A DNA stretch of 36,631 bases from JBPCRW01 sp050996405. Its GTDB lineage: Bacteria; Acidobacteriota; Blastocatellia; Pyrinomonadales; Pyrinomonadaceae. Location of the stretch: contig JBPCRW010000147.1 in NCBI GenBank assembly GCA_050996405.1, positions 1 through 36,631 on the forward strand. The letters are read 5' to 3'. Position numbers and translations under genes: made by a program. The notes below the pieces were generated by a model. The model had not been told where the DNA came from and ran no database searches. It worked only from the letters and a program-made list of their open reading frames with translations. Positions 8,608-16,434 of this stretch are shown here, piece after piece. The stretch's first letter is position 1. Every line of letters begins with the position of its first letter.

Positions 8608-9363
8608 ATGAAAGGAATTGTTTTAGCTGGAGGATTAGGCTCGCGTCTTCATCCTCTGACAAAAATTACGAATAAACATTTGCTGCCCGTGTATAATCAG
8701 CCGATGATTTATTACCCGATTCAAACGCTGATAAACGCCGGTATTGACGATATTATGATTGTCGTCGGCGGCAATTCGGCGGGCGACTTTCTCAAACTGT
8801 TGGGAAACGGCAAAAATTTCGGCTTAAAACATTTGAATTATACTTATCAGGAAGGCGAGGGCGGCATTGCCGACGCGCTGTCTTTGGTCGAGCATTTTGC
8901 CGATGACGAACCGATTTGCGTTGTCTTGGGCGATAATATTATCGAGGGAAATATCCGTCAAGCCGCCGTAAATTATCAAAAACAGGGTAAAGGCGCGAAA
9001 ATACTTTTGAAAAAAGTTTACGACCCGCAAAGATTCGGCGTGCCGGAAATTGACGGCGACCGCGTTCTACGCGTCGAAGAAAAACCGCAGAATCCAAAAT
9101 CGGATTTTGCCGTTATCGGAATTTATTTTTATGACTCGACCGTTTTCGATGTCATTAAAACTTTAAAACCATCGAATCGCGGCGAACTTGAGATTACAGA
9201 CGTGAACAATCATTACATCAATTGCGATGAGATGACCTGGAACGAACTCGAAGGTTGGTGGACGGACGCGGGAACTTTTGAAAGTCTGCTTCACGCGACG
9301 AATTTAGTTGCGAAAACAGGGGCGAACAATTTAGAAGTAAAAAGCGCGAATGCCGCCGACTAA
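8608..9363 (+). CDS. rfbA: Sugar-1-phosphate nucleotidyltransferase (RmlA/RfbA type)
   Basis: A 251-residue protein opening with the nucleotidyltransferase signature IVLAGGLGSRLHPLTK, then KHLLPVYNQPMIYYPIQTL, which is nearly diagnostic of glucose-1-phosphate thymidylyltransferases. It also has VVLGDNIIEG (metal-binding Asp), RVEEKPQNPKSDFAVIGIY and WTDAGTFESL. RmlA makes dTDP-glucose, the precursor of dTDP-rhamnose and other deoxysugars. The protein is about 40 residues shorter than classical RmlA (about 290) and resembles the short form without the full C-terminal allosteric extension, so it may be less feedback-regulated or use a different nucleotide. No rmlB, rmlC or rmlD gene is in the window. 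Confidence 0.88.
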   Translation: MKGIVLAGGLGSRLHPLTKITNKHLLPVYNQPMIYYPIQTLINAGIDDIMIVVGGNSAGDFLKLLGNGKNFGLKHLNYTYQEGEGGIADALSLVEHFADDEPICVVLGDNIIEGNIRQAAVNYQKQGKGAKILLKKVYDPQRFGVPEIDGDRVLRVEEKPQNPKSDFAVIGIYFYDSTVFDVIKTLKPSNRGELEITDVNNHYINCDEMTWNELEGWWTDAGTFESLLHATNLVAKTGANNLEVKSANAAD

Positions 9364-9387
9364 TTCCTTGCGGCGTAAATTTTAAAA

Positions 9388-9452
9388 GTTTTGAGTCCAC
9401 GCTTGAGCATGTCTCCGCCGCCGCGAAACAAACTAAAGTTTGAACTCAAAAC
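9388..9452. repeat. Imperfect palindromic element between rfbA and a methyltransferase gene
   Basis: The outer arms GTTTTGAGT (9388-9396) and ACTCAAAAC (9444-9452) are exact inverted repeats. The inner sequence continues with partial complementarity (for example the AGTCCACGCTTGAG side against CTAAAGTTTGAACT), so the whole 65 bp could fold as one long imperfect hairpin. There is no T-run after it, so it does not look like a simple terminator. The form suggests a REP- or MITE-like intergenic repeat. The TTG start proposed for the next gene lies inside its right arm. Confidence 0.55.
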
Positions 9453-10558
9453 GTTTGCTGATTTTTAAAAACTTAAATGACAAAATCCGGGAAAGCGAAT
9501 TTCAAAATATTGCGGCTCATCCGTTCGACGCGGGCAAAGACAGCTTTGAGGCAATTGACGAAATTCGTCGTCGGAATGATTTCGAAGGACTTTTAAAACG
9601 AACTGGACGAACAAACAAAATGTTAAAAAATTCTCATCAAAAAATTACCGAGCAATGTCCTTGCTGTCATTCGGTTGAACGCAAGACAATCGGCGAAAAA
9701 AATGGTTTTTACATTTTTCTCTGTAATAATTGCCGGACATTATACACGCAAAGCGTCGAAGAAATTTATGCCGCCGAAAATTACGACGACTATTATCACG
9801 AAGGAAACCTGACCGTTCCTGATATTGTAAATTCGCGGCTGCGCGAAATTGTCGAAAGTTTTGAACCCTACCGGCAAAACAATCGCCTGCTGGATGTCGG
9901 CTGCGGAGCAGGTTTGCTGCTCGAAGCGGCTTTGAAAAACAAGTGGCAAGCCGAAGGGCTGGAGATTTCCAGCAGTTCGGTAGATTCTTTGCGAAAAAGA
10001 GGAATTAAAGTTTTTCACGGAGTTCTTTCCGAAGCCCGATTTCCGGAAGACCGTTTCGATGTCGTGACGGCTGTCGAAATTCTGGAGCATATTCCGAATC
10101 CAGCCGAGATAATTACCAAAATTCACAGAATTTTGCGACCCGGCGGACTTTTTTGGGCGACCACGCCGCACGGCAGAGGCGCGTCCGCAAGACTGCTCGG
10201 TCAAAAATGGTCTTGCGTCACGCCGCCCGAACACCTGCATCTTTTTTCCGTTAAGGGCTTGCGGAAAATCATTGAAAAAGCCGGTTTCAGCGAGGTAAAA
10301 ATTTCAACGCATGGTGTAAATCCTTTTGAAATTTTTCACAAATGGCGAGCAGGATTATCTTCTCCGCTGGCGGTCAAGACAAAAGATGAAAACGGAAACG
10401 AAGGCGCGGCAAAACAATTTGACCGGGTTGGAACGGGTTACGAATTAAATGCGGTGCTTTCCGGCAGCCCCGTGCGAATAATAACCAAGAGTTTTCTTAA
10501 TTCTATACTCAATACAACTCGTCTGGGTGATTCATTGAAGGTTTGGGCGGTTAAATAA
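9440..10558 (+). CDS. Class I methyltransferase with N-terminal zinc-ribbon-like Cys motif
   Basis: A protein of up to 372 residues. Near residue 72 is CPCC and about 25 residues later CNNC, a four-Cys knuckle often found ahead of Methyltransf_23-type domains. The SAM site is LLDVGCGAGLLLEAA near residue 152. It is followed by VVTAVEILEHIPNP and HRILRPGGLFWATTPH, the usual motifs II and III. The start is uncertain. The TTG at 9440 is inside a palindromic element, an in-frame TTG follows at 9455, and the first in-frame ATG is at 9620. Codon use between 9455 and 9620 looks coding, so the N-terminal 55 residues are probably real. It is likely a sugar methyltransferase of the same cluster. Confidence 0.8.
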   Translation: MNSKRLLIFKNLNDKIRESEFQNIAAHPFDAGKDSFEAIDEIRRRNDFEGLLKRTGRTNKMLKNSHQKITEQCPCCHSVERKTIGEKNGFYIFLCNNCRTLYTQSVEEIYAAENYDDYYHEGNLTVPDIVNSRLREIVESFEPYRQNNRLLDVGCGAGLLLEAALKNKWQAEGLEISSSSVDSLRKRGIKVFHGVLSEARFPEDRFDVVTAVEILEHIPNPAEIITKIHRILRPGGLFWATTPHGRGASARLLGQKWSCVTPPEHLHLFSVKGLRKIIEKAGFSEVKISTHGVNPFEIFHKWRAGLSSPLAVKTKDENGNEGAAKQFDRVGTGYELNAVLSGSPVRIITKSFLNSILNTTRLGDSLKVWAVK

Positions 10559-10589
10559 CTCATAAAATATTTTATTGATTTAATTCAGA

Positions 10590-11825
10590 GTGAAAGTTGT
10601 TCGCATTATTGCAAGGCTGAATGTCGGCGGTCCGGCGCGTCACGTCGTCTGGCTGTCGCAGGCTTTGCAGAATACTGAATTTCAGAGCGTTTTGCTGACC
10701 GGAACTGTTTCCGAAGGCGAGGAGGATATGAATTGGTTTGCCGCCGCGCACGACGTTGAGCCGTTTTATATTCCCGAAATGAGCCGCGAGCTATCAATGA
10801 AAGACGCGGTTTCGCTCTGGAAGGTTTTTCAGCGATTACGGCGCGAAAAGCCGAACGTCGTTCACACGCACACGGCAAAAGCCGGAACAATCGGGCGCGC
10901 CGCCGGATTTCTTTACAAATGGCTCTCGCCGAAAACTTTAATCGGTAAACCGCGCCGCGTAAAATTTATTCACACCTATCACGGTCACGTTTTTCACAGC
11001 TATTATGGGCGGCGAAAAACACAACTTTTCTTATTTATCGAAAAAATTTTAGCGCGGCTCGCAACCGATAAAATCATCGTTATCAGCAATCAGCAGTTTG
11101 AAGAAATTCACGAACGATTCGGCGTTGGAAAACGAGCGCAGTTCAAAATTGTGCCGCTCGGAATTGACCTCGCGCCGTTTGCCGAAAATCAAACAAAACA
11201 AAATATCTTGCGTGAAGAAATCGGCGCAGAGTCGGATGAAATTCTGGTCGGGCTGGTCGGGCGTTTGACGGAAATTAAAAATCACTCGCTCTTTCTGAAA
11301 GTCGCCAAACTTTTCAAAGAACTCAAAAACGAATCTTTTCCAAAGCTGCGTTTTATAATTATCGGCGACGGAAACTTGCGGGAATCGCTCGAAAAAGAAG
11401 CGGCTGATTTAGATGTCAAAGACATCGTGACATTTCTCGGCAACCGCAATGATACGGACATTTTCTACGCCGGACTCGATATTGTCGCTTTGACTTCGCA
11501 CAACGAAGGCACGCCGCTATCCTTGATTGAAGCGATGGCAAACGCGCGTCCGGTTATTTCGACGGCGGTCGGCGGCGTGGTCGATTTGCTCGGCGCGGCG
11601 GTCAAGGAAACGAAAGATTTTACAGTTTGCGAACGCGGCATAAAAATTGTTCCGAACGATGCCGGAAAATTTTTAAGCGGTTTAATTTATCTGGCGAAAG
11701 ATAAAAATTTACGCGATGAATCAAGCCGCCGCGGACAAAATTTTGTGATTTCAAATTACTCGAAAGAAAGATTGATTAGCGAAATCAAAGATTTGTATCG
11801 TGATTTATTCGATGAAAAAATGTAA
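10590..11825 (+). CDS. Glycosyltransferase family 4
   Basis: A 411-residue protein starting at GTG. The N-terminus MKVVRIIARLNVGGPARHVVWLS is the classic GT4 'GG...H/V..L' glycine loop, followed by VVHTHTAKAGTIGR and FIHTYHGHVFHSYYG. The C-terminal donor domain has VGLVGRLTEIKNHSLFLK near residue 220, and TSHNEGTPLSLIEAMANARPVISTAVGG near residue 305, the full E-x7-E retaining-enzyme motif. It is thus a well-formed retaining glycosyltransferase for lipid-linked glycan assembly. A 31-bp AT-rich gap separates it from the methyltransferase gene upstream. Confidence 0.9.
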   Translation: MKVVRIIARLNVGGPARHVVWLSQALQNTEFQSVLLTGTVSEGEEDMNWFAAAHDVEPFYIPEMSRELSMKDAVSLWKVFQRLRREKPNVVHTHTAKAGTIGRAAGFLYKWLSPKTLIGKPRRVKFIHTYHGHVFHSYYGRRKTQLFLFIEKILARLATDKIIVISNQQFEEIHERFGVGKRAQFKIVPLGIDLAPFAENQTKQNILREEIGAESDEILVGLVGRLTEIKNHSLFLKVAKLFKELKNESFPKLRFIIIGDGNLRESLEKEAADLDVKDIVTFLGNRNDTDIFYAGLDIVALTSHNEGTPLSLIEAMANARPVISTAVGGVVDLLGAAVKETKDFTVCERGIKIVPNDAGKFLSGLIYLAKDKNLRDESSRRGQNFVISNYSKERLISEIKDLYRDLFDEKM

Positions 11826-11888
11826 AATCTAATTTTTTGCGATAGTTCGGAAAATAACTGATTTTAGTTTTTGAGTGTTGAGCCGGAA

Positions 11889-13694
11889 ATGATTGAACTC
11901 ACAAACAATCCTTTTGTAGTGGGCGGAATAGCTTTCGCTGCCGCCGTTATCTTGACTTTTGCGGTTCGTGAAGCGGCGCAAAGGTTCGGTTTTGTTGCCA
12001 AACCGAAATCCGACCGCTGGCACAAACGCCCGACGGCAATGATGGGCGGCATCGCAATTTTTTTAGCGACCATCACAATCGCGCTGTTGTTTGTTCCGCC
12101 AAGTCGACAATTATTAATCGTTTTAGGCGGCAGTTCTTTTTTGTTTATCGTCGGTTTGATTGACGACGTTCTGCACATCAAGCCTTACCAGAAACTTGTC
12201 GGGCAATTTATAGGCGTGGCGATTATCGTCGGCAGCCGAATGTTCCTGCCGTGGACGGATTCGGAAATCGTCAATATTGCGATAACCGCTTTTTGGCTTA
12301 TCGGAATCACCAATGCGATAAATCTGCTCGACAATATGGACGGGCTGGCGGGCGGCATTTCCACAATCGCCGCGCTTGTGCTTGCCTTTGGATTTTACGG
12401 CAGCGGGCAATCTCCCGAACTTCTTCTAATCACGATTTTTATCGGCGCGCTGCTCGGTTTTTTAATTTTCAATTTCAATCCGGCTTCGATTTTTATGGGC
12501 GATTGCGGCTCGCTGTTCGTCGGATTTTTTCTGGCAAGCTCGGTTTTGATGACCGAAGCGGGCGGGCGTTCGCGCAGCGTTGTTTCGGTTCTGGCAGTTC
12601 CCGCGCTAATACTTTTCGTGCCGATTTTTGATACGACTTTCGTCACGCTTCTGCGAAAAATTTCGGGGCGCAAGGCTTCGCAGGGCGGGCGCGACCATAC
12701 TTCGCACCGTCTCGTCGCGCTCGGGCTTTCCGAACGCTCCGCCGTTTTGATGCTTTACGGTTTTGCGATTCTGGCGGGCTTGCTCTCCTTGCTGGTGCGC
12801 GAACTTCGGGCGACGCAGAGTTTGGCTTTGATTGCCGTATTTGTTCTCGTTCTGACGATTGCCGGTGTGTATTTATCGAAAGTTAAAGTGTATGAGGAAC
12901 AGGAAGAAGATCTCGCCCTGCAAAACAAGGCGGCATTTGGTTTTTTACTGAATCTTTCGCATAAACGCCGGATTTTTGAAGTCGTTCTCGATGCCTGTCT
13001 GATTACGCTCTGCTATTATGCCGCGTATATTTTAATTTTCGGCTCGTTTGAATACAGCGAAAACTGGCAGCTTTTTTTAAACTCCCTGCCGGTTTTGATT
13101 GTGCTGAATCTTTTCGCCTTTCTCGCCACGGGCGTGTATCGCGGAATGTGGCGTTATACCAGCGTCGAAGATTTGGTGACTTTTATCAAAGGTGTGGGTT
13201 TAGGTTCGATTCTGAGCATTCTGGCACTTTTGTTTTTTTACCGCTTTAATCATTTCTCGCGGCAGGTTTTTATTATCAACGGGTTGCTGCTGTTTCTGGC
13301 AATCGCCGGAAGCCGTCTGGCGTTTCGTCTTTTTCGCCAGCTTTTGCCGAATCCTGTCCGAACCGAAGGACGTAAGGTTTTGATTTACGGCGCGGGCGAC
13401 GGCGGCGAGATGGTTTTGCGCGAACTTTATAACAATCCGGAATGGAACTATCTGCCAATCGGTTTTTTAGACGACGACCCGCTAAAACATGATAAAGTCA
13501 TTCGCGGGCTTCGCGTCTATGGCAGCGACGGTTCGCTGGAAAATATTTGCCAGCACACCAGCGTCGAAGAAATTTTGATCGCCAGCCGCCGAATCAGCCC
13601 GCAGCGCATCAGCGAAATCCGTGAAATCTGTAAAGCGAAAGATATTTCTTTGAAACGCGCTCTGCTGAAAATTGAATCGTTAAACTTTGACTAG
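11889..13694 (+). CDS. WecA/MraY-type phosphosugar transferase fused to FlaA1/CapD-type N-terminal region
   Basis: A 601-residue protein from the ATG; a TTG six codons upstream is a less likely start. Residues 1 to about 330 are a polyprenyl-phosphate GlcNAc-1-phosphate transferase-like domain with many membrane helices and its diagnostic cytoplasmic loops: DRWHKRPTAMMGG, GLIDD, NLLDNMDGLAGG, FNPASIFMGDCGS and DHTSHRL. It would attach a sugar phosphate to undecaprenyl phosphate and start glycan synthesis. Residues from about 350 form a second set of four helices (VYRGMWRYTSVEDL loop), then a Rossmann domain, VLIYGAGDGGEMVLREL near residue 497, like the N-terminal half of FlaA1/CapD proteins. 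The catalytic SDR 4,6-dehydratase half is absent. The fusion is read directly; a regulatory or sensing role for the second half is inference. Confidence 0.88.
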   Translation: MIELTNNPFVVGGIAFAAAVILTFAVREAAQRFGFVAKPKSDRWHKRPTAMMGGIAIFLATITIALLFVPPSRQLLIVLGGSSFLFIVGLIDDVLHIKPYQKLVGQFIGVAIIVGSRMFLPWTDSEIVNIAITAFWLIGITNAINLLDNMDGLAGGISTIAALVLAFGFYGSGQSPELLLITIFIGALLGFLIFNFNPASIFMGDCGSLFVGFFLASSVLMTEAGGRSRSVVSVLAVPALILFVPIFDTTFVTLLRKISGRKASQGGRDHTSHRLVALGLSERSAVLMLYGFAILAGLLSLLVRELRATQSLALIAVFVLVLTIAGVYLSKVKVYEEQEEDLALQNKAAFGFLLNLSHKRRIFEVVLDACLITLCYYAAYILIFGSFEYSENWQLFLNSLPVLIVLNLFAFLATGVYRGMWRYTSVEDLVTFIKGVGLGSILSILALLFFYRFNHFSRQVFIINGLLLFLAIAGSRLAFRLFRQLLPNPVRTEGRKVLIYGAGDGGEMVLRELYNNPEWNYLPIGFLDDDPLKHDKVIRGLRVYGSDGSLENICQHTSVEEILIASRRISPQRISEIREICKAKDISLKRALLKIESLNFD

Positions 13695-13701
13695 CACTGC
13701 A

Positions 13702-14967
13702 ATGAACAGAACCATTAAATTAGATACCATGCTTGGGCGCGCCGCCTTGTTTGTCGCCGGTTTCCTGTGTATATTCGCGGTCTATTTCGCGGTCAAGTGG
13801 TATCTGGCAAACACCTTCGCGGTTAATACCGAATACAAAGATGTTGCCGAATATGCCGTCGCCATCGCTCCCGACGACCCGCGAGCGCATTACACTCTGG
13901 CATCGCTGCTCGATAAAAGTTTTGTTGCTGATGATTTGCCGAAAGCGTTGAAAGAATACGAAAAAGCCGTCAGTCTTTCGCCGGACGATTTTCGTTTATG
14001 GTTCGATTTAGGCAGGGCGCGCGAGCGCAGCGGAGATACGGCAGGCGCGGAAAAAGCCTTGCGAAAAGCTCTCGAACTCGCGCCGAATTATTCGCGTCTT
14101 CACTGGACGCTCGGAAATCTGCTGCTGCGCGAAGGCAATACCGAAGAAGCATTTCTCGAAATTCGCAGAGCCGTCGAAAACGATTCAGATTACGCTAATC
14201 CGGCGGTCAACACCATCTGGCAGTTTTTTGACGGCGATGTTTCGCTGATTTCGCAAAAAATCGGCGCTTCGAGCCAGATAAAATCTGCGCTGGCGGTTTT
14301 TCTCGCCAAACAAAAACGCTTTGACGAAGCCTTTACGCTGTGGAATAGTTTATCCGAAACCGATAGAAAAAACGTCTATCTAGGCGACAGCAGGCAGATT
14401 CTGCAAGCCTTGATTGATGCGAAAAAATATCGTGACGCGCTTGCCATTCAGTTGCAGATTGACCCGCCGGACGCGGAAAAATTCGAGCTTGGAAAATTTT
14501 CAAACGGCGGTTTTGAAGCGAATGTTAATTCGTCAAGTCCTTCGGTTTTCGGCTGGAAAATCGACGACGGGCTGCAGCCGCAAATCGGCTTTGACGACCA
14601 GCAAAAACACGGCGGAAATCGCAGCCTGGTAATTCTTTTTAACTCGCCTGCCGGAAATGATTTTAGACTTGTCCAGCAGACGATTGCCGTCGAAGCCGGT
14701 AAGCATTACAATTTTGAAACCTTCGCGCGCGCCGATTTAAAATCGCAGGCAACCGTCAAATGGGAAATCGTCGATGCGGCGGATGGTAAAGTTTTAGCTT
14801 CGACTACCGCCGTTCCGACAAGTTCCGGCTGGTCGCCTTTGACCGCCGAATTTACGACCGCGCAGACGACGCAAGCCGTAACGATTCGCCTGGCGCGCGT
14901 CGCCTGTTCGACAACTTTATGCCCGATTTCGGGCAAAGTCTGGTTTGACGATTTCAGTTTAAGGTAA
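13702..14967 (+). CDS. Membrane-anchored TPR protein with carbohydrate-binding-like C-terminal domain
   Basis: A 421-residue protein from the ATG; an earlier TTG at 13687 overlaps the upstream gene. One N-terminal helix (residues about 12-32, LFVAGFLCIFAVYFAVKWYL) would anchor it, with the rest outside. Residues about 45-165 hold three or more TPR units (YTLASLLD, LWFDLGRARERSGDTAGAEK and LHWTLGNLLLREGNTEEAF). Residues about 270-421 form a beta-rich jelly-roll-like region (NGGFEANVNSSSPSVFGW near its start and KVWFDDFSLR at its end), resembling CBM4/9-type carbohydrate-binding modules. Its position between the initiating transferase and the Wzy-like gene suggests a scaffold for polymerisation or export. 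Confidence 0.75.
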   Translation: MNRTIKLDTMLGRAALFVAGFLCIFAVYFAVKWYLANTFAVNTEYKDVAEYAVAIAPDDPRAHYTLASLLDKSFVADDLPKALKEYEKAVSLSPDDFRLWFDLGRARERSGDTAGAEKALRKALELAPNYSRLHWTLGNLLLREGNTEEAFLEIRRAVENDSDYANPAVNTIWQFFDGDVSLISQKIGASSQIKSALAVFLAKQKRFDEAFTLWNSLSETDRKNVYLGDSRQILQALIDAKKYRDALAIQLQIDPPDAEKFELGKFSNGGFEANVNSSSPSVFGWKIDDGLQPQIGFDDQQKHGGNRSLVILFNSPAGNDFRLVQQTIAVEAGKHYNFETFARADLKSQATVKWEIVDAADGKVLASTTAVPTSSGWSPLTAEFTTAQTTQAVTIRLARVACSTTLCPISGKVWFDDFSLR

Positions 14968-14973
14968 AAGCGA

Positions 14974-16434
14974 ATGAAAATAGTCCGCAAAGAACCCGAC
15001 CCGCAGGATTTGGAATGGTATCGGGAAAGTATGACCCAGAAAAAATCTTCGCGCGTCAGAGGCTCGATATTTTTCGTGCTGTGCGTGATGCTCGTCTTTG
15101 CGACGATTGCTTACGGCGCGGTCGATGCTTGGGCGATGGCTTTGCTGTCGGTTTTTGCAGGCTTTGTCGTGCTTTTGTGGCTCGCCGATTCGTTTATCGG
15201 CAGGGAATTTCGCTTCAGCGCGAATCCGCTCCAAATTCCCATTCTCGGATTGATTCTTATCGGTTTTATTCAACTGCTTCCGCTGCGCGGCGCGGTCGAA
15301 CCGGATTTGCTTTCGTTTCCGGCGACCTATTCAATTTCGCTTGCGCCCTACGCCACGCGATTTTTCATTGTTCTTTTGGTTGTCAATCTAATATTTTTTG
15401 CCGCCGCTTTGACCTTTATCGACAGCCAGAAAAAAATGCGGCTGATGGTTTTTACAATTATTATTTTCGGCGCGCTGATGGCTTTTTTCGGTGTCATTCA
15501 ATCTTTAACCGGCGACAATCCAAACTCGATTTTGGGAATGCGCGAAAATGCAGGGTCATTTCCGTTTGCCACTTTTGTTAATCGTCATCATTTCGCGGCG
15601 TTTATGAATATGACAATCGGTCTGACGCTCGGCTTGCTTTACGGCGAAGCGACGAAAAAAGACAAGCGTCTGCTTTTGATTATCGCGCTGGTTTTAATGG
15701 GTATCGCGCTGGTTTTCACAAGCTCGCGCGGCGGTATCTTGAGCCTGTTCGGAGTGGTCGGATTTGTCGTTTTAATTAATTTGCTGAAAAAAGACGAAGG
15801 CGATGAATTTGACGAAAAATCTTCCGCTTTCCGCCGCAACTTTATTTTAATCGGCGGCGGTCTGGCATTGATTTTAGTTTTGTTCGGGGCGGTTTTGCTG
15901 CTCGGCGGCGATACTCCGCTGATGCGCGGAATCGGATTGAGCAATGAAGCCGACATCAGCAACGGGCGGACGCATTTCTGGTATGTCGCCCTGCAAATTT
16001 TTCTGCATAATCCGATTCTCGGCACGGGATTGGACTCTTTCGGAATCGCCTTTTCGAGATACGACACCTGGAACGGAAATTTCCGCATCGAACAGGCGCA
16101 TAACGAATATCTGCAAATTCTCGCGGATGCCGGAATTTTCGGTTTTCTGTGCGTCGCGGCGTTTATTTATTTTCTCTTTAAACAAGGCTTACGGATTGTC
16201 GATAACAGCGTTGACAGTTTCCGCAAAAGCGTCGCCGTCGGCGCGCTGGCAGGCTGTTTCGGCATTCTAATCCACAGCTTTTTTGATTTTCCACTTCGCA
16301 CCTCATCAAACGGATTGTTTTTTTTAATGCTGGCGGCTCTGGCGACGGTTTCAATCGCCGAAGACTCTGCGCCTTCTCAAAAAAAACAGCGAAAGCGCGT
16401 AAAAATAAAAACCGGAGAAGAATTAACTTCATAA
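14974..16434 (+). CDS. O-antigen ligase/polymerase family protein (Wzy_C)
   Basis: A 486-residue protein with about ten to twelve membrane helices. The large extracytoplasmic loop near residues 325-390 carries the Wzy_C/WaaL pattern: GRTHFWYVALQIFLHNPILG, then GTGLDSFG, and QAHNEYLQILADAGIFGFL with the conserved His. These proteins either polymerise O-units or ligate a finished glycan to lipid or protein on the periplasmic side. The start ATG has AAGG nine bases upstream. The C-terminus is basic (KKQRKRVKIK). This is the last gene of the cluster, separated by zero bases from the convergent aroA gene. Confidence 0.88.
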   Translation: MKIVRKEPDPQDLEWYRESMTQKKSSRVRGSIFFVLCVMLVFATIAYGAVDAWAMALLSVFAGFVVLLWLADSFIGREFRFSANPLQIPILGLILIGFIQLLPLRGAVEPDLLSFPATYSISLAPYATRFFIVLLVVNLIFFAAALTFIDSQKKMRLMVFTIIIFGALMAFFGVIQSLTGDNPNSILGMRENAGSFPFATFVNRHHFAAFMNMTIGLTLGLLYGEATKKDKRLLLIIALVLMGIALVFTSSRGGILSLFGVVGFVVLINLLKKDEGDEFDEKSSAFRRNFILIGGGLALILVLFGAVLLLGGDTPLMRGIGLSNEADISNGRTHFWYVALQIFLHNPILGTGLDSFGIAFSRYDTWNGNFRIEQAHNEYLQILADAGIFGFLCVAAFIYFLFKQGLRIVDNSVDSFRKSVAVGALAGCFGILIHSFFDFPLRTSSNGLFFLMLAALATVSIAEDSAPSQKKQRKRVKIKTGEELTS

